Shown here in pieces: positions 34,299-45,029 of a DNA stretch of 64,000 nt. The position numbers and the translations under genes are program-made. The notes under the pieces are model-generated. The model worked only from the letters and a program-made list of their open reading frames with translations. It had not been told where the DNA came from and did not search any database. This DNA is from Formicarius rufipectus (Eukaryota > Chordata > Aves > Passeriformes > Formicariidae), in contig VXAU01001764.1 in assembly GCA_013399695.1 (NCBI GenBank), positions 70,327-134,326 on the forward strand, written 5' to 3'. Position 1 is the first letter of the stretch; the number at the start of each line of letters is the position of its first letter.

Positions 34299-34308
34299 GG
34301 AATTCCCC
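34299..34308 (+). promoter_or_regulatory. ELF3: NF-kappaB site in ELF3 promoter
   Basis: GGAATTCCCC; its reverse complement matches the GGGRNNYYCC consensus exactly. The human ELF3 promoter is known to be induced by cytokines through an NF-kappaB site, so function and position (about 40 bp before TATA) agree. Confidence 0.65.
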
Positions 34309-34339
34309 TCAGGCTGCCAGATTGTTACGCCGCCCAAGC

Positions 34340-34347
34340 TATAAAAG
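34340..34347 (+). promoter_or_regulatory. ELF3: ELF3 TATA box
   Basis: TATAAAAG in a GC-rich context, predicting transcription start near 34370. It is followed by a non-coding leader with a donor and, about 0.8 kb on, the first coding exon. Confidence 0.75.
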
Positions 34348-34369
34348 AGGAGACGAGGGCAGGGCTTGC

Positions 34370-34478
34370 CCATCGGCACCAGCCTCCCGGGGCCCATGAG
34401 AAGTGGCTAGCGGCCAGGCAGGGCTCCGTCTCCCCTTGCTCCTCTCTGGATTAGCCGCCGCTCCTGCCATCGCAGAAG
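34370..34478 (+). other. ELF3: ELF3 non-coding first exon (probable)
   Basis: Start set about 25-30 bp after the TATA box; end set at cgcagaag|gtacca. A stronger donor, ggacgtg|gtgagt at 34996, would give a longer first exon (34370-34995). I cannot choose between them from sequence. No in-frame start codon joins to the coding exon. Confidence 0.45.
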
Positions 34479-35180
34479 GTACCACAGCTGCTGACGCCCC
34501 CCAGCCCAGGACAGACGCTTCGCTCCCCTCCCTGCGCATCTTCGCTCTCGCCGGGGGAAGCGCTTGGTCTTTTGCTCCACGCTTGCCTCTCCCACCGCAA
34601 CCGCCAACCTTTTTTTGTTTTGGGAGGGGTGGTCAGCGGGACCCCGCCAGCCCCCAGGGTTTGTAAAGCCAAGAGCAAGACCTCTTTTTACGAGGGCCGA
34701 GCAGGGGCTTGGTCCCCCTTCTGGCTGCGGTTACCAGGATGTGCTTCTTGCGGCTGGTTGAGAGGACTGGAGCTGCTGGCACCGGAGTCCCAGCGGTGGC
34801 CAGCGGGGCATCCAGATGTGCGGGCTGCATATGTGGGGCTGCGTGGCATTGTCCTCTGCCAGCCGCTTGCTGTGCTGCCAGCGGGGTGAGGCCAGGCTGC
34901 TGGGGGGGGACAGGGCTCTTGGCGAGCAAGGGTGAGGCCAATGTCCCCGGCTTGCTCCGGCTCAGCCGCCCTGTCTCCCGGCCCCCGGGGACGTGGTGAG
35001 TCAGGTCCCAGCCCCAGCCGGCAGGCGCTGGGTGGATGTGGCAGCAGCAGTGACCTGAGAGGTGTCGATGGGTGGAGGGAGGGACGGCCCGGGTTCACCC
35101 AGCCCGGTCCCGGGTGCTGCAGGGGTGCGGGTGTGCCTTCCCGCACCTCGGCTCACCGTCATCTCTCGGCACAGAGCTCG

Positions 35181-35343
35181 ATGGCAGGATCTTGTGAGAT
35201 CAGCAACATCTTCTCCAACTACATCAGCGCCATGTACCAGCCAGAAGAGGCGCAGCCAACCCTGGACATGCTGGGACACCTTGGGGAGGACAGCAGCCTG
35301 GGGCTGAGCCTCCCTGCCAGCCAGACCCCGGTGCAGAGCACAG
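35181..35343 (+). CDS. ELF3: ELF3 first coding exon
   Basis: 54 codons plus one base from the start codon; the exon itself begins at 35175 after ggcacag. Encodes MAGSCEISNIFSNYISAMYQ and an acidic/Pro stretch that differs from mammals. Donor gtagga. Confidence 0.93.
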
Positions 35344-38176
35344 GTAGGACCAGGGGGGTGGCAGTGGCAGCACCAGGCGGCCAATACTCAAGGCAGTGCT
35401 GCTGGCTGGGAAGGGCACTGCAAGGTCCTTGTCTGCTCGGGACAGATCAGCAGTTTCCACCGTGCCTCAGCTTCCCCGTGGAAGGCCAAAAGGCTGTGGC
35501 AGGAGATCCTGGGTGGCACAAGGCGTGGCTGCTGGGAGCACACCTGATGAGAGCAGGGGGTGGGGGAGTCACTGTTCCCCCACACAGCAGAGGAGAGAGG
35601 CTGCTGGGGTTCACCAGGAGCAGTTTGGCAGAACAGTCCTGGTGATGGGGGACCATCGTGGGATGATGCTGGGGAAGGTGTGGGGAGCACACCGGCAGAG
35701 CTGGATAGACCTCAGCATGAACAGGACAAATGGCACTGAAACCAGGGCGGAGGTGACAGTGGGGTCTTCACTGTCTTCAGGGCAGGTCACTAAGAACCCT
35801 TTAGTCCCATAGTCGTTCAAGTGCAGGGCCTGCTGCGCCCCACAAGATTGCCACTGGACCAGACCTGGTGCCCAGCGGCTGCTGGCAGCCCACCCATGGC
35901 ACTGGCGTGACCACCCTGCCCTGAGCTCTGCTCTCCATCCCTTGCAGACAAGCCAGAGTGGTTCAGTGAGCTCCCATACTTCTGGACCAAGGTGCAGGTG
36001 CTGGAGTGGATCAGCTACCACGTGGAGAAGAACAAATACGACGCCAGCTCCATTGACTTCTCCTGCTGCAACATGGATGGGCACGCACTGTGCCACTGCA
36101 GCAGGGACCAGATGCGCCTCATCTTCGGGCCCCTGGGGGATGAGCTCTACGACCGCCTGCATGAGATCAGTGAGTGTCCCAAGGCCTCCTTCACCCCCGG
36201 GCTCCCCGCTAGTCCAGGCTCCCCTGCTTCCTGGGCACTGCAGAGGTTGTGGGGGCACAGACCAGAGTCCAGGCAGGGCTGTGCTCAGCTCCCAGTATGC
36301 ACCATTCCCCTCCTTATGGAGCGGGCATCACTAATCCCAGTCCTCCACCCCGGCAGCCTCTGATGAGTTGAACTGGATTATTGACTTGCTGGAAAAAGAG
36401 GATGCTACTTCCCAGACCTTTCTGGACTCCAGCCACCTGGGTAAGAGAGGGGCACTGGCCAAGTCTTTTCCCCAAGAACCATGTGCTGATGGCAGCAAGG
36501 CTAACCCCTCCTTTCTTTCTTTGCCCCTTCCAGAGCTGGGAAATCCCTGTGCCAAGGACTCCCTGGAGGACATGAAGCCCACAAACCCTTTCCTATCCAC
36601 AGACTTCACCTGCTTGCCCGTTGCCATGTCCCCAGGCAGCTCTGATGTCTCAGGTCAGTATTTTGCCAAAGGTGGGTTTGGGTCTTGCAGAAGTCTGGTG
36701 GTGGATGAGACAGAGGAAACCAGGGGGAATCATCTCCATATTCCCAGCAGCAGGCAATCTGAACCCTGTCCCTTTGCCTCTCAGGACCTGTGATGTCCCA
36801 CAGCCCCAACTCTCAGGACTCCGGTGGAAGTGACCTCGACCTCGATGCTGCAGAAGCAAAGCTCTTCCCTGACGGTGAGTTGTGGCTCCCGGGCACTTCT
36901 GCATGTCCCACCTGGCAGTGATTCAGGGCCAACACCTGAACACCCCTCCTCACACTGGGAAGGGGGGAAGGGACTGTTTTCCTGAGTGCTCTGCTTCTGG
37001 TTCTCTCCACGGAGCAGGGCGATGGTGCAGGCTCTGGGCAGGGGTGATTCTGGTGCGAAGGGGGTGGTTAGTGGCAAATGAGTGAAGGCTGCAGCCAGAG
37101 ATCCGACGGAAATCGGTGTTCAGTATTGAATATTGGGAATACCAGGAATGCAAGGAAGCAGTTGGGTTTGGGGAGGGAGCAGTGGGCTGCCACAAGCATG
37201 GTGTAATGGATGAGGGTGGGATGAGGCTGGAGGGAATGAGGAGACCTTGATCTCAGAGACTATTTCCCTGGTACCTGGGCCTGGAAAGAGAGTGCAACCC
37301 CTACACTCTCTCCCCATCCCAAACCAGCTCTCCCCTGTGCTTCTGCTGCTGGGAAGGACATCCCTGTGCCAAAGGAGGTGGCTGCAGCCTGGCACACGCT
37401 GCCCAGCCTGATGTGTGTCTCTCTCTGTGCACAGACCACTTCACAGGCAGCAAGAAAGGGGACGGCAAACACGGCAAGCGGAAACGGGGACGGCCCCGAA
37501 AACTCAGCAAGGAGAACAGAGACTGCCTGGAGAACAGAAAGGGCAAGCACTGTACGTGGACCCTCTGGGCTGGGAGCTTGGACTGTCTCCCTCTGCTTGG
37601 CTCCATTTGGGATGATGGGAGGAAGGTCCATGTCTGCTGGACACGGCCTTTGACTGGGGAGTTTAGGGAGATCCAAAGTGTAGAGACCCGCAGGATCTTC
37701 CCTCCTCTCCAGCTCACTCTCCTCTTTCAGCCCCAAGAGGTACCCACCTGTGGGAGTTCATCCGAGACATCCTGATCAACCCCGAGCTCAACGAGGGGCT
37801 AATGAAGTGGGAGGACCGGCAGGAAGGAGTCTTCAAATTCCTGCGCTCCGAAGCGGTGGCTCAACTCTGGGGCCAGAAAAAGAAAAACAGCAGCATGACC
37901 TACGAGAAGCTGAGCAGAGCCATGCGGTGAGTTCCCTCTCTGGTCCCGGGGGGGACCTGCCCCCCATGGCTGGGTCAGCCCCACCGGGGCTCAGCCTGAT
38001 CCCCCAGCATGTGAGGCTCTGTCCAGAGCCCTGATTCCACCTCCATCTCCTGCAGGTATTACTACAAACGAGAGATCCTGGAGAGAGTGGACGGGCGGCG
38101 GCTGGTATACAAGTTTGGGAAGAATTCCAGCGGCTGGAAGGAGGAGGAGGTGCTCAACAAGAACAAGGAGCTGTAG
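35181..38176 (+). CDS. ELF3: ELF3, epithelial ETS transcription factor (complete, 8 coding exons)
   Basis: Sequence-specific nuclear transcription factor of the ETS family (ESE-1), driving epithelial differentiation and inflammatory responses. Eight coding exons (35181-35343, 35948-36169, 36357-36440, 36534-36653, 36785-36874, 37435-37551, 37731-37926, 38056-38176) join in frame to 370 residues; human ELF3 has 371. Domains seen: N-terminal MAGSCEISNIFSNY; Pointed/SAM domain about 55-130 (WISYHVEKNKYDASSIDFSC); transactivation and Ser-rich region 130-226; AT-hook/nuclear-localisation motif KRKRGRPRK 241-249; ETS domain about 268-353 with LWEFIRDIL at the start and recognition helix MTYEKLSRAMRYYY at about 321-334 including the two DNA-contacting Arg residues 328 and 331. 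All splice sites are GT-AG. The start codon has G at +4 but T at -3. It is on the same strand as KIF21B, with its own promoter. No truncation or frameshift. Confidence 0.97.
35948..36169 (+). CDS. ELF3: ELF3 exon, Pointed domain
   Basis: Encodes DKPEWFSELPYFWTKVQVLE, the WISYHVEKNKYDASSIDFSC core and MRLIFGPLGDELYDRLHEI, i.e. the whole Pointed (SAM-like) domain. Acceptor cttgcag, donor gtgagt. Confidence 0.95.
36357..36440 (+). CDS. ELF3: ELF3 exon
   Basis: 27 full codons: SDELNWIIDLLEKEDATSQT and FLDSSHL; acceptor cggcag, donor gtaaga. This acidic helix matches the human transactivation segment (DELSWIIELLEK). Confidence 0.93.
36534..36653 (+). CDS. ELF3: ELF3 exon, serine-rich region
   Basis: 39 codons ending in SPGSSDVS; poorly conserved except for that motif. 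Acceptor ttccag, donor gtcagt. Confidence 0.9.
36785..36874 (+). CDS. ELF3: ELF3 exon, SAR segment
   Basis: 29 full codons including SQDSGGSDLDLDAAEAKLFP, the Ser/Asp-rich segment seen in human ELF3. Acceptor ctctcag, donor gtgagt. Confidence 0.92.
37435..37551 (+). CDS. ELF3: ELF3 exon, AT-hook
   Basis: 38 full codons with GKRKRGRPRKLSKE, an AT-hook that also serves as a nuclear-localisation signal. Acceptor gcacag, donor gtacgt. Confidence 0.95.
37731..37926 (+). CDS. ELF3: ELF3 exon, ETS domain part 1
   Basis: 64 full codons from PRGTHLWEFIRDILINPELN to MTYEKLSRAM; most of the winged-helix ETS domain. Acceptor tttcag, donor gtgagt. Confidence 0.96.
38056..38176 (+). CDS. ELF3: ELF3 last exon, ETS domain part 2
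   Basis: YYYKREILERVDGRRLVYKF through KEEEVLNKNKEL and TAG. The terminal residues (NKNKEL) differ from human (QSRN). Confidence 0.96.
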
Positions 38177-39105
38177 GAGTCCTGGATGAGCCAGGGTCTG
38201 ACGAGCCCTCAAGCTGGGCTCCTGGGCAGGAAACTTTGCCTGCAGCTGTATCTGGAGGCTGCTGTGCAGTGCAGCATGTGGAACTCCAACCTTTGCGTGG
38301 CCATGCTCGTGTGTGCTGGTGCCCGCCAGCACCCAGGTGTTGGGAGCCAACATTTTGGCTCCAGTAGGTTGTTGTAAACCAGGACTTTCCTTGCTGGTTT
38401 TGTACCTCCACCTGGAGCCACAGGGACTGCGTCTGAGCAGATGCAAAGGGGAAGAGAAGTTCAAGAGGCAGCTGGTCCCACTGTGAGAGCTCGCCTGGTC
38501 TCCTGCTGTCACCCACCTCCTGCCTGGGCAGAGGAGCAGCACCTCTGTGTCACCTGTGACTGGACAGTGTCCCAGCTGTGGGGTCCTCCCCTCTCACTGC
38601 GTCTGCTGTGCCGAAGGTGCTCCTCATCCTCTTCGCTCCATGTGGGTTGGGTGAAACCCCCTCTGTGTAGCAGCTTCTCAGTGTGGCACCTGCTGAGAGA
38701 AGATGGGAACGTTGTGGAGCTTCATCTGGCCCCAGGGAGCCCTCAGTGGAGAGAGGACATGGGGCAGCAGGGCCACACTGCATTTCCAGCCTGGCTACCT
38801 CTGTCTAGAAACAGGCCTTTTCCCTTGAAGTAGCTTCTAATTTATGTAAGACCCCCCTAGAAAAACACAGAGTGAATGTACAGATATATTTTTTCAAGAG
38901 TAAGATGTTCCTGTGTGAGTGTGCACTGTGGGGCACACAGGAGTGTGGTGGTAGGTGGTGATGCTCAGCTGGACTGATGTTGTGGGGCACAGACTGGTGC
39001 TGTGCCCACCACAGAAAGGGACACCAGCCCAACCCGGGAGGTGCATGTGGTTTCCTCCCTTTCAAATGGGAACATGAGATGAATAAATTTTTGGTTTGTT
39101 GTTTT
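38177..39105 (+). other. ELF3: ELF3 3' untranslated region
   Basis: From the stop codon to about 18 bp past AATAAA. No ORF of interest. Contains a few ATTTA-like AT-rich spots near 38840-38900, as expected for an inducible transcript (inference). Confidence 0.75.
39082..39087 (+). terminator. ELF3: ELF3 polyadenylation signal
   Basis: AATAAA in gatgaataaatttttgg, followed at once by a T/G-rich downstream element (gtttgttgttttttg), the textbook arrangement. Confidence 0.85.
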
Positions 39106-39737
39106 TTGTTTTGTACCTATCTGTCATTTTTCTTGTTTTTTCTCAAAGACATGGGAGGGGCAAGGCTTGTGTTACCTGAGTTGTCTCATGGCAGGAACCC
39201 CATCTGCCACCATCTCCTGCCTGCTGTGTCCTGGATCTGCCTGGTCACCCTGGAACAGGGTCTCAGGGTCTTCTTCAGGCTGAGGTGGGCTTGTTCCAGG
39301 CTGATGGGAGTGAGATCTGGAAGCCTTGGCTCGAAGCCACCCATGCAGAGGCATCTCACACACCCCCCAAAACCTTAGCCTTTTCTGGGCGCCCTTCAGA
39401 AATCCAGCCCCAGTGTCGATGCCACTCTGAGCTCCTGCTGGTGCTCAGGACCTGATGAATGTGGGCACACACAGGACCGAGCTGCTCATTTTCTGCTCAT
39501 CCCCAAGGGGAAAAGCCCAGGGGCTCTTCCTGAGAGCTTGGAGCTGGACCAGGCCTGGGATACCCAGCCAAAAGCTATGCCACATCCTTCTCAACAGTTT
39601 CAGCCAGTGCCTGGAGGGATTAAAGAGGGGAGCCAGACCACCAGCAGGAGGGTGAGAGGAAGTTTTGGGATGCCTGGAGGCAGTAAAGGTGCCTTGCAAA
39701 GCCTGAGATGACTTTTTGGCAGGAGGTCCCATCTATT

Positions 39738-40025
39738 ATCATATAATCATAGAATCCTAGAACAGTTCGTGTTGGAAGGGACCTTAAAGCTCATCTCATT
39801 CAACCTCCTGTCATGGGCAGAGACACCTTTCACTCCAAGCCCCATCCAACCGGCCCTGGACACTTCCAGGGATGGGGGAGTCACAGCTTCTCTGTGCACC
39901 CTGTGCCAGGGCCTCACCCACCTCACAGGGAGGAATTTCTTCCCTAATCTGACCTAAATCTCTCCTCCTATGGTTGAAAACCATTTCCCCTTGTCCTATA
40001 ACTGAGTGCCCATGTTCCCCAACTG
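39738..40025 (-). mobile_element. CR1 LINE fragment (antisense)
   Basis: Antisense CR1 beginning with aatcatagaatcctagaaca and running through cttggaa-type and aggaatttcttccctaatc segments; lies downstream of ELF3. Confidence 0.88.
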
Positions 40026-41136
40026 CCCTTCCTCACTGCCAGAGACACGGTACCACTAAACATTCCCCATCCCACACTTACAGGAGTGTGACCTGAAGCA
40101 AAAGAAAGCAGCCAGCCCTTCCAAGCAAGGTCACACAGACCATCTGGGTTGTCCCCCTTGAGCTGTGCTGGTTGCAGCAGCTGGAACTGGTCCCACTCTG
40201 CCTGGCCTCAGCTTTAGCATGGCTTGGAGCATCCTCCCAGAGATGCTGCAGTAATATCGAGGGCATGACCCAGCTGCTTTGCAGAAGCAGGAGCTGCCCA
40301 TGGACCAGATCCAACCTCTTTTTGGGAGGGTCCAACTGCTAAATAGTTGGAGGTGAGTTGCCCTGCAGGTCCACCTGGGATGCCTGGTCTCCCAGGGAAG
40401 ACCTCCATTCCTCGCCTTCCAGTGCGCTGGGCTGAAGCTGTGCTGCTCCCAGCTCCACACACTGGGCTGAGGCCATCAGGGTGCAAGAAAGGTCCCAGTC
40501 CCTGGGTGTGAAGCTGGAGCCAGCCCGTGGTCTGGGCCACAGCCAGACCTCAGCCGGGTTCCTTGCGTAACCCTCGGCACGGAACAGGTTCTCCCGGCTG
40601 GCGTCTGCTGGCTCCAGCGAGCGTTGGGTGCTCCAGACCCATCCCTGACCTCCTGCAGCTCCTGCAGAGACCAGGCTGGATGGGGTGGCAGGAGGAACAG
40701 CGCCCAGATGCCCGCTGCCCACACGGGTGGCACGCTGGGGATGGGGCTCGGACGGTGCCCGGTGGCAGTGGGTCCAGGAGGAGACACGGCGAGCAGGACC
40801 AGCCCAGCCCTGGGCCAGCTCTCCCAGGAGCTGGTTGTGCTCCTGGCTGCTGTCCCTGAAGTTTGGGGTTGTGGGTGAGGTGTTTATTCTCCGTCAATAG
40901 ATAACCCCAGCAGGTTGGCAGTGAGAGGGGAGCACTTTGTCACGCAGTCTGGTGCCCTGCCAAGCGTGCCTTGTTTGCTCAAGCAGTTTCATTTCTTTCC
41001 CGCTGCAGTTGGTGTTACCCAACTGGCCCGGGACAATGTTTAACCAGCCCCGACAGCAGCAGGGAACCTGCCTGCCCCTCCTCCTGTGCCCCCGGGGTGC
41101 CCACTGCCCACCACGCTGGGGGCAGAGGCTGTGCAT

Positions 41137-41385
41137 CACAGAATGGTTTGGGAGGGAACTCAGACCGCCTGGTTCCACCCCCTCTGCCATGCACAGGGTC
41201 ATCTTCCACCAGCCCAAGTTGCTCCAAGCTCCATCCAACTTGGCCTTGGACACTTCCAGGGGTGGGGCAGCCACAGTTTCTCTGGGCACCCTGTGCCAGG
41301 GGCTCCCACCCTCATGGGAATTTTCTCCTAATATATAATCTGACCCTACCCAGGGTGTGAAGCTGTTTCCCCTTGTCCCTGGAGG
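41137..41385 (-). mobile_element. CR1 LINE fragment (antisense)
   Basis: Antisense CR1 with tcacagaatggtttgggagg, caagttgctccaagctccat and gggcaccctgtgccagggg signatures; lacks the extreme 3' tip repeat. Confidence 0.86.
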
Positions 41386-44184
41386 TCCCCCAGCTGTGTG
41401 GACACCCTGTGACAGAGGAGGAGGAGGAGGGTGGGCACAGGCAGGGGGACCAGATCCTGCAGCGTCTCATGAAATCTGTGTTGGTCTGAGGCACAAAGAG
41501 CCAGGGAGGACTGGAGGAGAGAGAACAAGGCCACACACACTCCAGCATACGTGCACACGCTGGCACACACTCAGGGTAACCCCTACAGTGACCTCCACAT
41601 CTACAGTGAGCCACCCCAGCAGAGCATCCCAGCACACTGGTATGAAAAAGAGATGATTTATTGAGTTGTTTATCCTCCTTGAAAGCGCCTGGATTTGATG
41701 GCTGTGGGAAGCCATGACACGAGCTGAAGAAAAAGAGGATTTTCTTTCAAAACAACATCCCCTCACTCATTTATCCCAGGCTCTGCTGGGAGGCTTTTCC
41801 CATCAGGTGGTCCCAGATTGAACATGTTTCTGCAACCTTGGTCACCCTTCAAGTCTGACCATTAAAGTGTGTTTTGTCTCCCTCAAGACTGCCCAAAGGG
41901 ACACACTGGCCCCATTGCTGATCCCTGCTCTGAGTTAGGGAAGAGGAGGGATCAGCCCTTGCCTGGAACCCGTGGCCCAAAGCAACTGCTGTGGCCAAAA
42001 TGTGCTGAGGGGGAGCAGAGAAATGGGGTGAGGGGAGAGGTTTTGTCTGAGGCAGCAAGAAGGTGTTGAGTGTCCCACGTGCCAGACCATGAACTGCCCC
42101 TGAGCACAACGGGACGACCTGATTTTCCAGCCAAGCAGGACTGTGGCCATCCTGGAGCAGATCAGGGTAGATGGGAATGCAGTGGGGACAGGGACAGCCC
42201 ACGGGAGGCAGGGACCACCTCCTTGCCCCCCCCTTGCTGCCACTGCCATTCCTTCCAGCTCCCCGCATCCCTTCTGGCTTTTACCCTTCCTTATCTTCCT
42301 GCCTGGTGAGGGAGCAGGACTGAACCCCTTACTGGGAGTGACTGGGGGTGAGGGATTGTCCCATTGCCTTGTGCAAAGGAATTCCCAGCAGCACAAGGAT
42401 GGAGACTGACCCCTGATCAGGGGGGCAGGAAGAGAGAGCACAGGTCTGGGGCCAGGGCAGCACCTGACCCAAAAGGAAGGTTGGTTCAAAATATGCAGTG
42501 TCTCCTTTTCTTGGGGGAAACATCTCTTTGGTGGGGCATTTCTTTAGTTTGTACCTCATGGGGTACCTGGTTCAGGTGAGAATTAGCCCTTCCAACTCTG
42601 GGTAGAAGCTTGCAGAGTGAAAGAAAGGTGTGTGAATTGTTTGGTCTCATCCTCCTAAAGGCATCCAGAGAAAAAAGCCTTGGGAGTCTCTGGGAAAGGT
42701 TTCAGCAGCTGCGACAAGAAACCCTTTTCCCCACTGACTTTCACCTGCCCAGAGCAGCCCCAGGCTTGTTTTGTGGCACCCAAGCTGGTGTCTCCCAGGG
42801 TTTAGGGCTGGCTGTACCTGGAGGAGTTGTGCAGGATGTGGCATGGACAGATCCAGGCTCCAGAGTACCCAGACTCTGACATGGAAGTTGTTAGAAAGCA
42901 AAAGAGTCGTGTGGTTTATTCTGCCTGGATATTTTTGGGTGCTTTTTCCAGCAGATTAACAGTCAGCTGGGAAAAACATGCCTGGAAAAGTCTCCTGATG
43001 GGACACCCCACCTGCACCCCCCTGCACTGCCTTGGGAGCAGCCAAGGTCAGTGCTCAGGGATGGCAGAGCAAGGGAGCCACTGTGGGAACCAGGGACACC
43101 TCAGGGGACCACGGAGGTGATTTCTGCACCTCACAGGAGCAAAGTTGTGAGGCAGGAGGATCCACTGCTGAGGGGCCTCGTGGATGGAGCTTAAGAGGCT
43201 GTGCTGGAGTCAGGAAGATGAACGTTCGGGGGGACGGGTGTATTACACACCTGCACTTCTGGAAGTGGGGATTGCAGAGGGGAGAGCTGCTGCTCAGGTG
43301 GGATGTGGGGGGCAGAGTCGTTGCCCAGGGGACCTGTGAGATATTTGCAAGAACAAGGGCATTTTGTAAGCATGAGCAATCCAGAGATTCTGGGTGTGTG
43401 AGACAATGTGGCTGTGTGGTAAAGACCTTGAAAAAGATACAGGAGAGAAAACTGCAGATGGGAAATACGTATGAACTCACAAAAATAAATGAACAAAAAG
43501 ATCCCAGAACACACTCCCCTCTGCCTCCCAGCCTGGCAGGTTCTTTGATAGTCACTTCCAGCAGTAGCTGCCAGGGGTGCCTGCTTGGCCAGGGCAGCTG
43601 CTGCCAACAGGAGCTCTTCTGGTAGCCCTGGGCTGTTTGGTTGTTTAACAGGAGAGTGGTTGTTCCCACTGGAGGAACTGGGAAGCTGCTGCAGTGTTTG
43701 CCTGGAACCAGAGACAGCCAGTGGCACCAGGGAGCACCCCCAGGGCATGGGGGCACCCCTGTGGGGAATGAGGGTGCCACCCTGGGACATGCCACGTGCC
43801 TCTGCTTGTTCAAGCCCATCTTCCCTTGTCCCTGGGGTCAGCATTGCATTCAGACTGGTGCATCCCACCTATCCTTTGCCTCCAGCCAGAGCACCCAGGA
43901 TCCCTACTAGGATGTCCTTTGCTTGCACATCCAGGGTGGGACTGGAGGGTTCAGGCTCCCAAACAGTTGGCTCCTGGTTGCCCCCTTGGGTGATTTGGCA
44001 CCAGGCATTTTCTCTGTAGCCTGGGAGCAAAGGAGACTCTTCCCTGTCACCCAGGGGAAGGATTGTCCCAGTCCCATGTCTCCTGCGCTGTGTTTCCTTC
44101 TTCTTTGGCTCCAGAGATCTGCAGGTACTCTGACTCCTGCCAGCCACAGTGGCTGCTCCTCAGGGACAGACTTAGCAAGCACAT

Positions 44185-44352
44185 TGCCCAGAGAAGCTGT
44201 GGCTGTCCCATCCCTGGAAGTGTCCAAGACCAGGGGCTTGGAGTAACCTGGGATAGAGGAAGGTGTCCCTGCCCATGGAGGGCGTGTTGGAACGAGATGG
44301 GTCTTTAAGGTCCTTTCCAACAAGAACCTTTCCATGACTATGATTATCTGAT
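44185..44352 (+). mobile_element. CR1 LINE fragment
   Basis: Sense CR1 3' end (ttgcccagagaagctgtggc to tttccatgactatgatt), about 170 bp. Confidence 0.82.
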
Positions 44353-44759
44353 CCACTCACAGCCCAAAGTTTTCTTGCCACCCAAGTCTGATAAAGCTCT
44401 ATCTCTGCATCCTTCCTAGCTCCCGTTCCTGCTCTGATGCTTCCCCTCCTACAGAAAACACCAGACTGCTCAGGTTGTGATACATGTTCAGCTCTTGGTC
44501 TCTGGCACCCTCAGAAAGGTCTTCTTGGCTGGATGTCTCCCAGCTTCCTCCATTCCTTTCTGTCTCCCTCTACCACCAAAAAGCTCAGATCTGCTTCACT
44601 GTGAAAGAAAAGGAAAAGTTAATCTCATTCTTGTTTCCTGGCCAGGCCAGCCCTTTGTTATTCACCAAACATGACACGGAGCCTGGAACTGCACCAGCTT
44701 GAAATGGAGTCACTGGGCAGAGCCCAGCAATGGGACAGCATGAACAGCATCCCAGTGGG

Positions 44760-45029
44760 CTGGCAGATGCCAAAGGTGGGCTGGCAGTGCCAAAGGTGGG
44801 CTGGCAGTGCCAAAGGTGGGCTAGTAGATGCCAAAGGTGGGCTAGTAGATGCCAAAGGTGGGTTGGTAGATGGCAAAGGTGGGCTGGTAGATGCCAAAAG
44901 TGGGTTGGTAGATGCCAAAGCTGGGCAGGCAGATGCCAAAGGTGGGCTGGTAGATGCCAAAGGTGGGCTGGCAGATGCCAAAGGTGGGCTGGCAGTGCCA
45001 AAGGTGGGCTGGCAAATACCAAAGGTGGG
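44760..45029. repeat. 21-bp minisatellite, about 13 copies
   Basis: Units of the form ctggcagatgccaaaggtggg, a few 20 bp long (cagtgcc). Because the unit is mostly 21 bp it reads as a 7-residue repeat on both strands (GGLVDAK forward); no start, splice or promoter context supports a protein. Confidence 0.93.

Larger units (their letters stand above)
39110..44759. other. Intergenic, no gene seen
   Basis: Holds three CR1 fragments. Candidate frames lack splice context or resemblance to known proteins. The stretch 40960-41060 (tgtttgctcaag, gttacccaactgg, ggacaatgtttaaccag) is enriched in forkhead- and grainyhead-like words and could be an epithelial enhancer, but this is speculative. Confidence 0.5.

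Noticed and set aside
43470..43500. aaaataaatgaacaaaaaga as a polyadenylation signal
   Set aside because: AT-rich spot with no upstream coding sequence.
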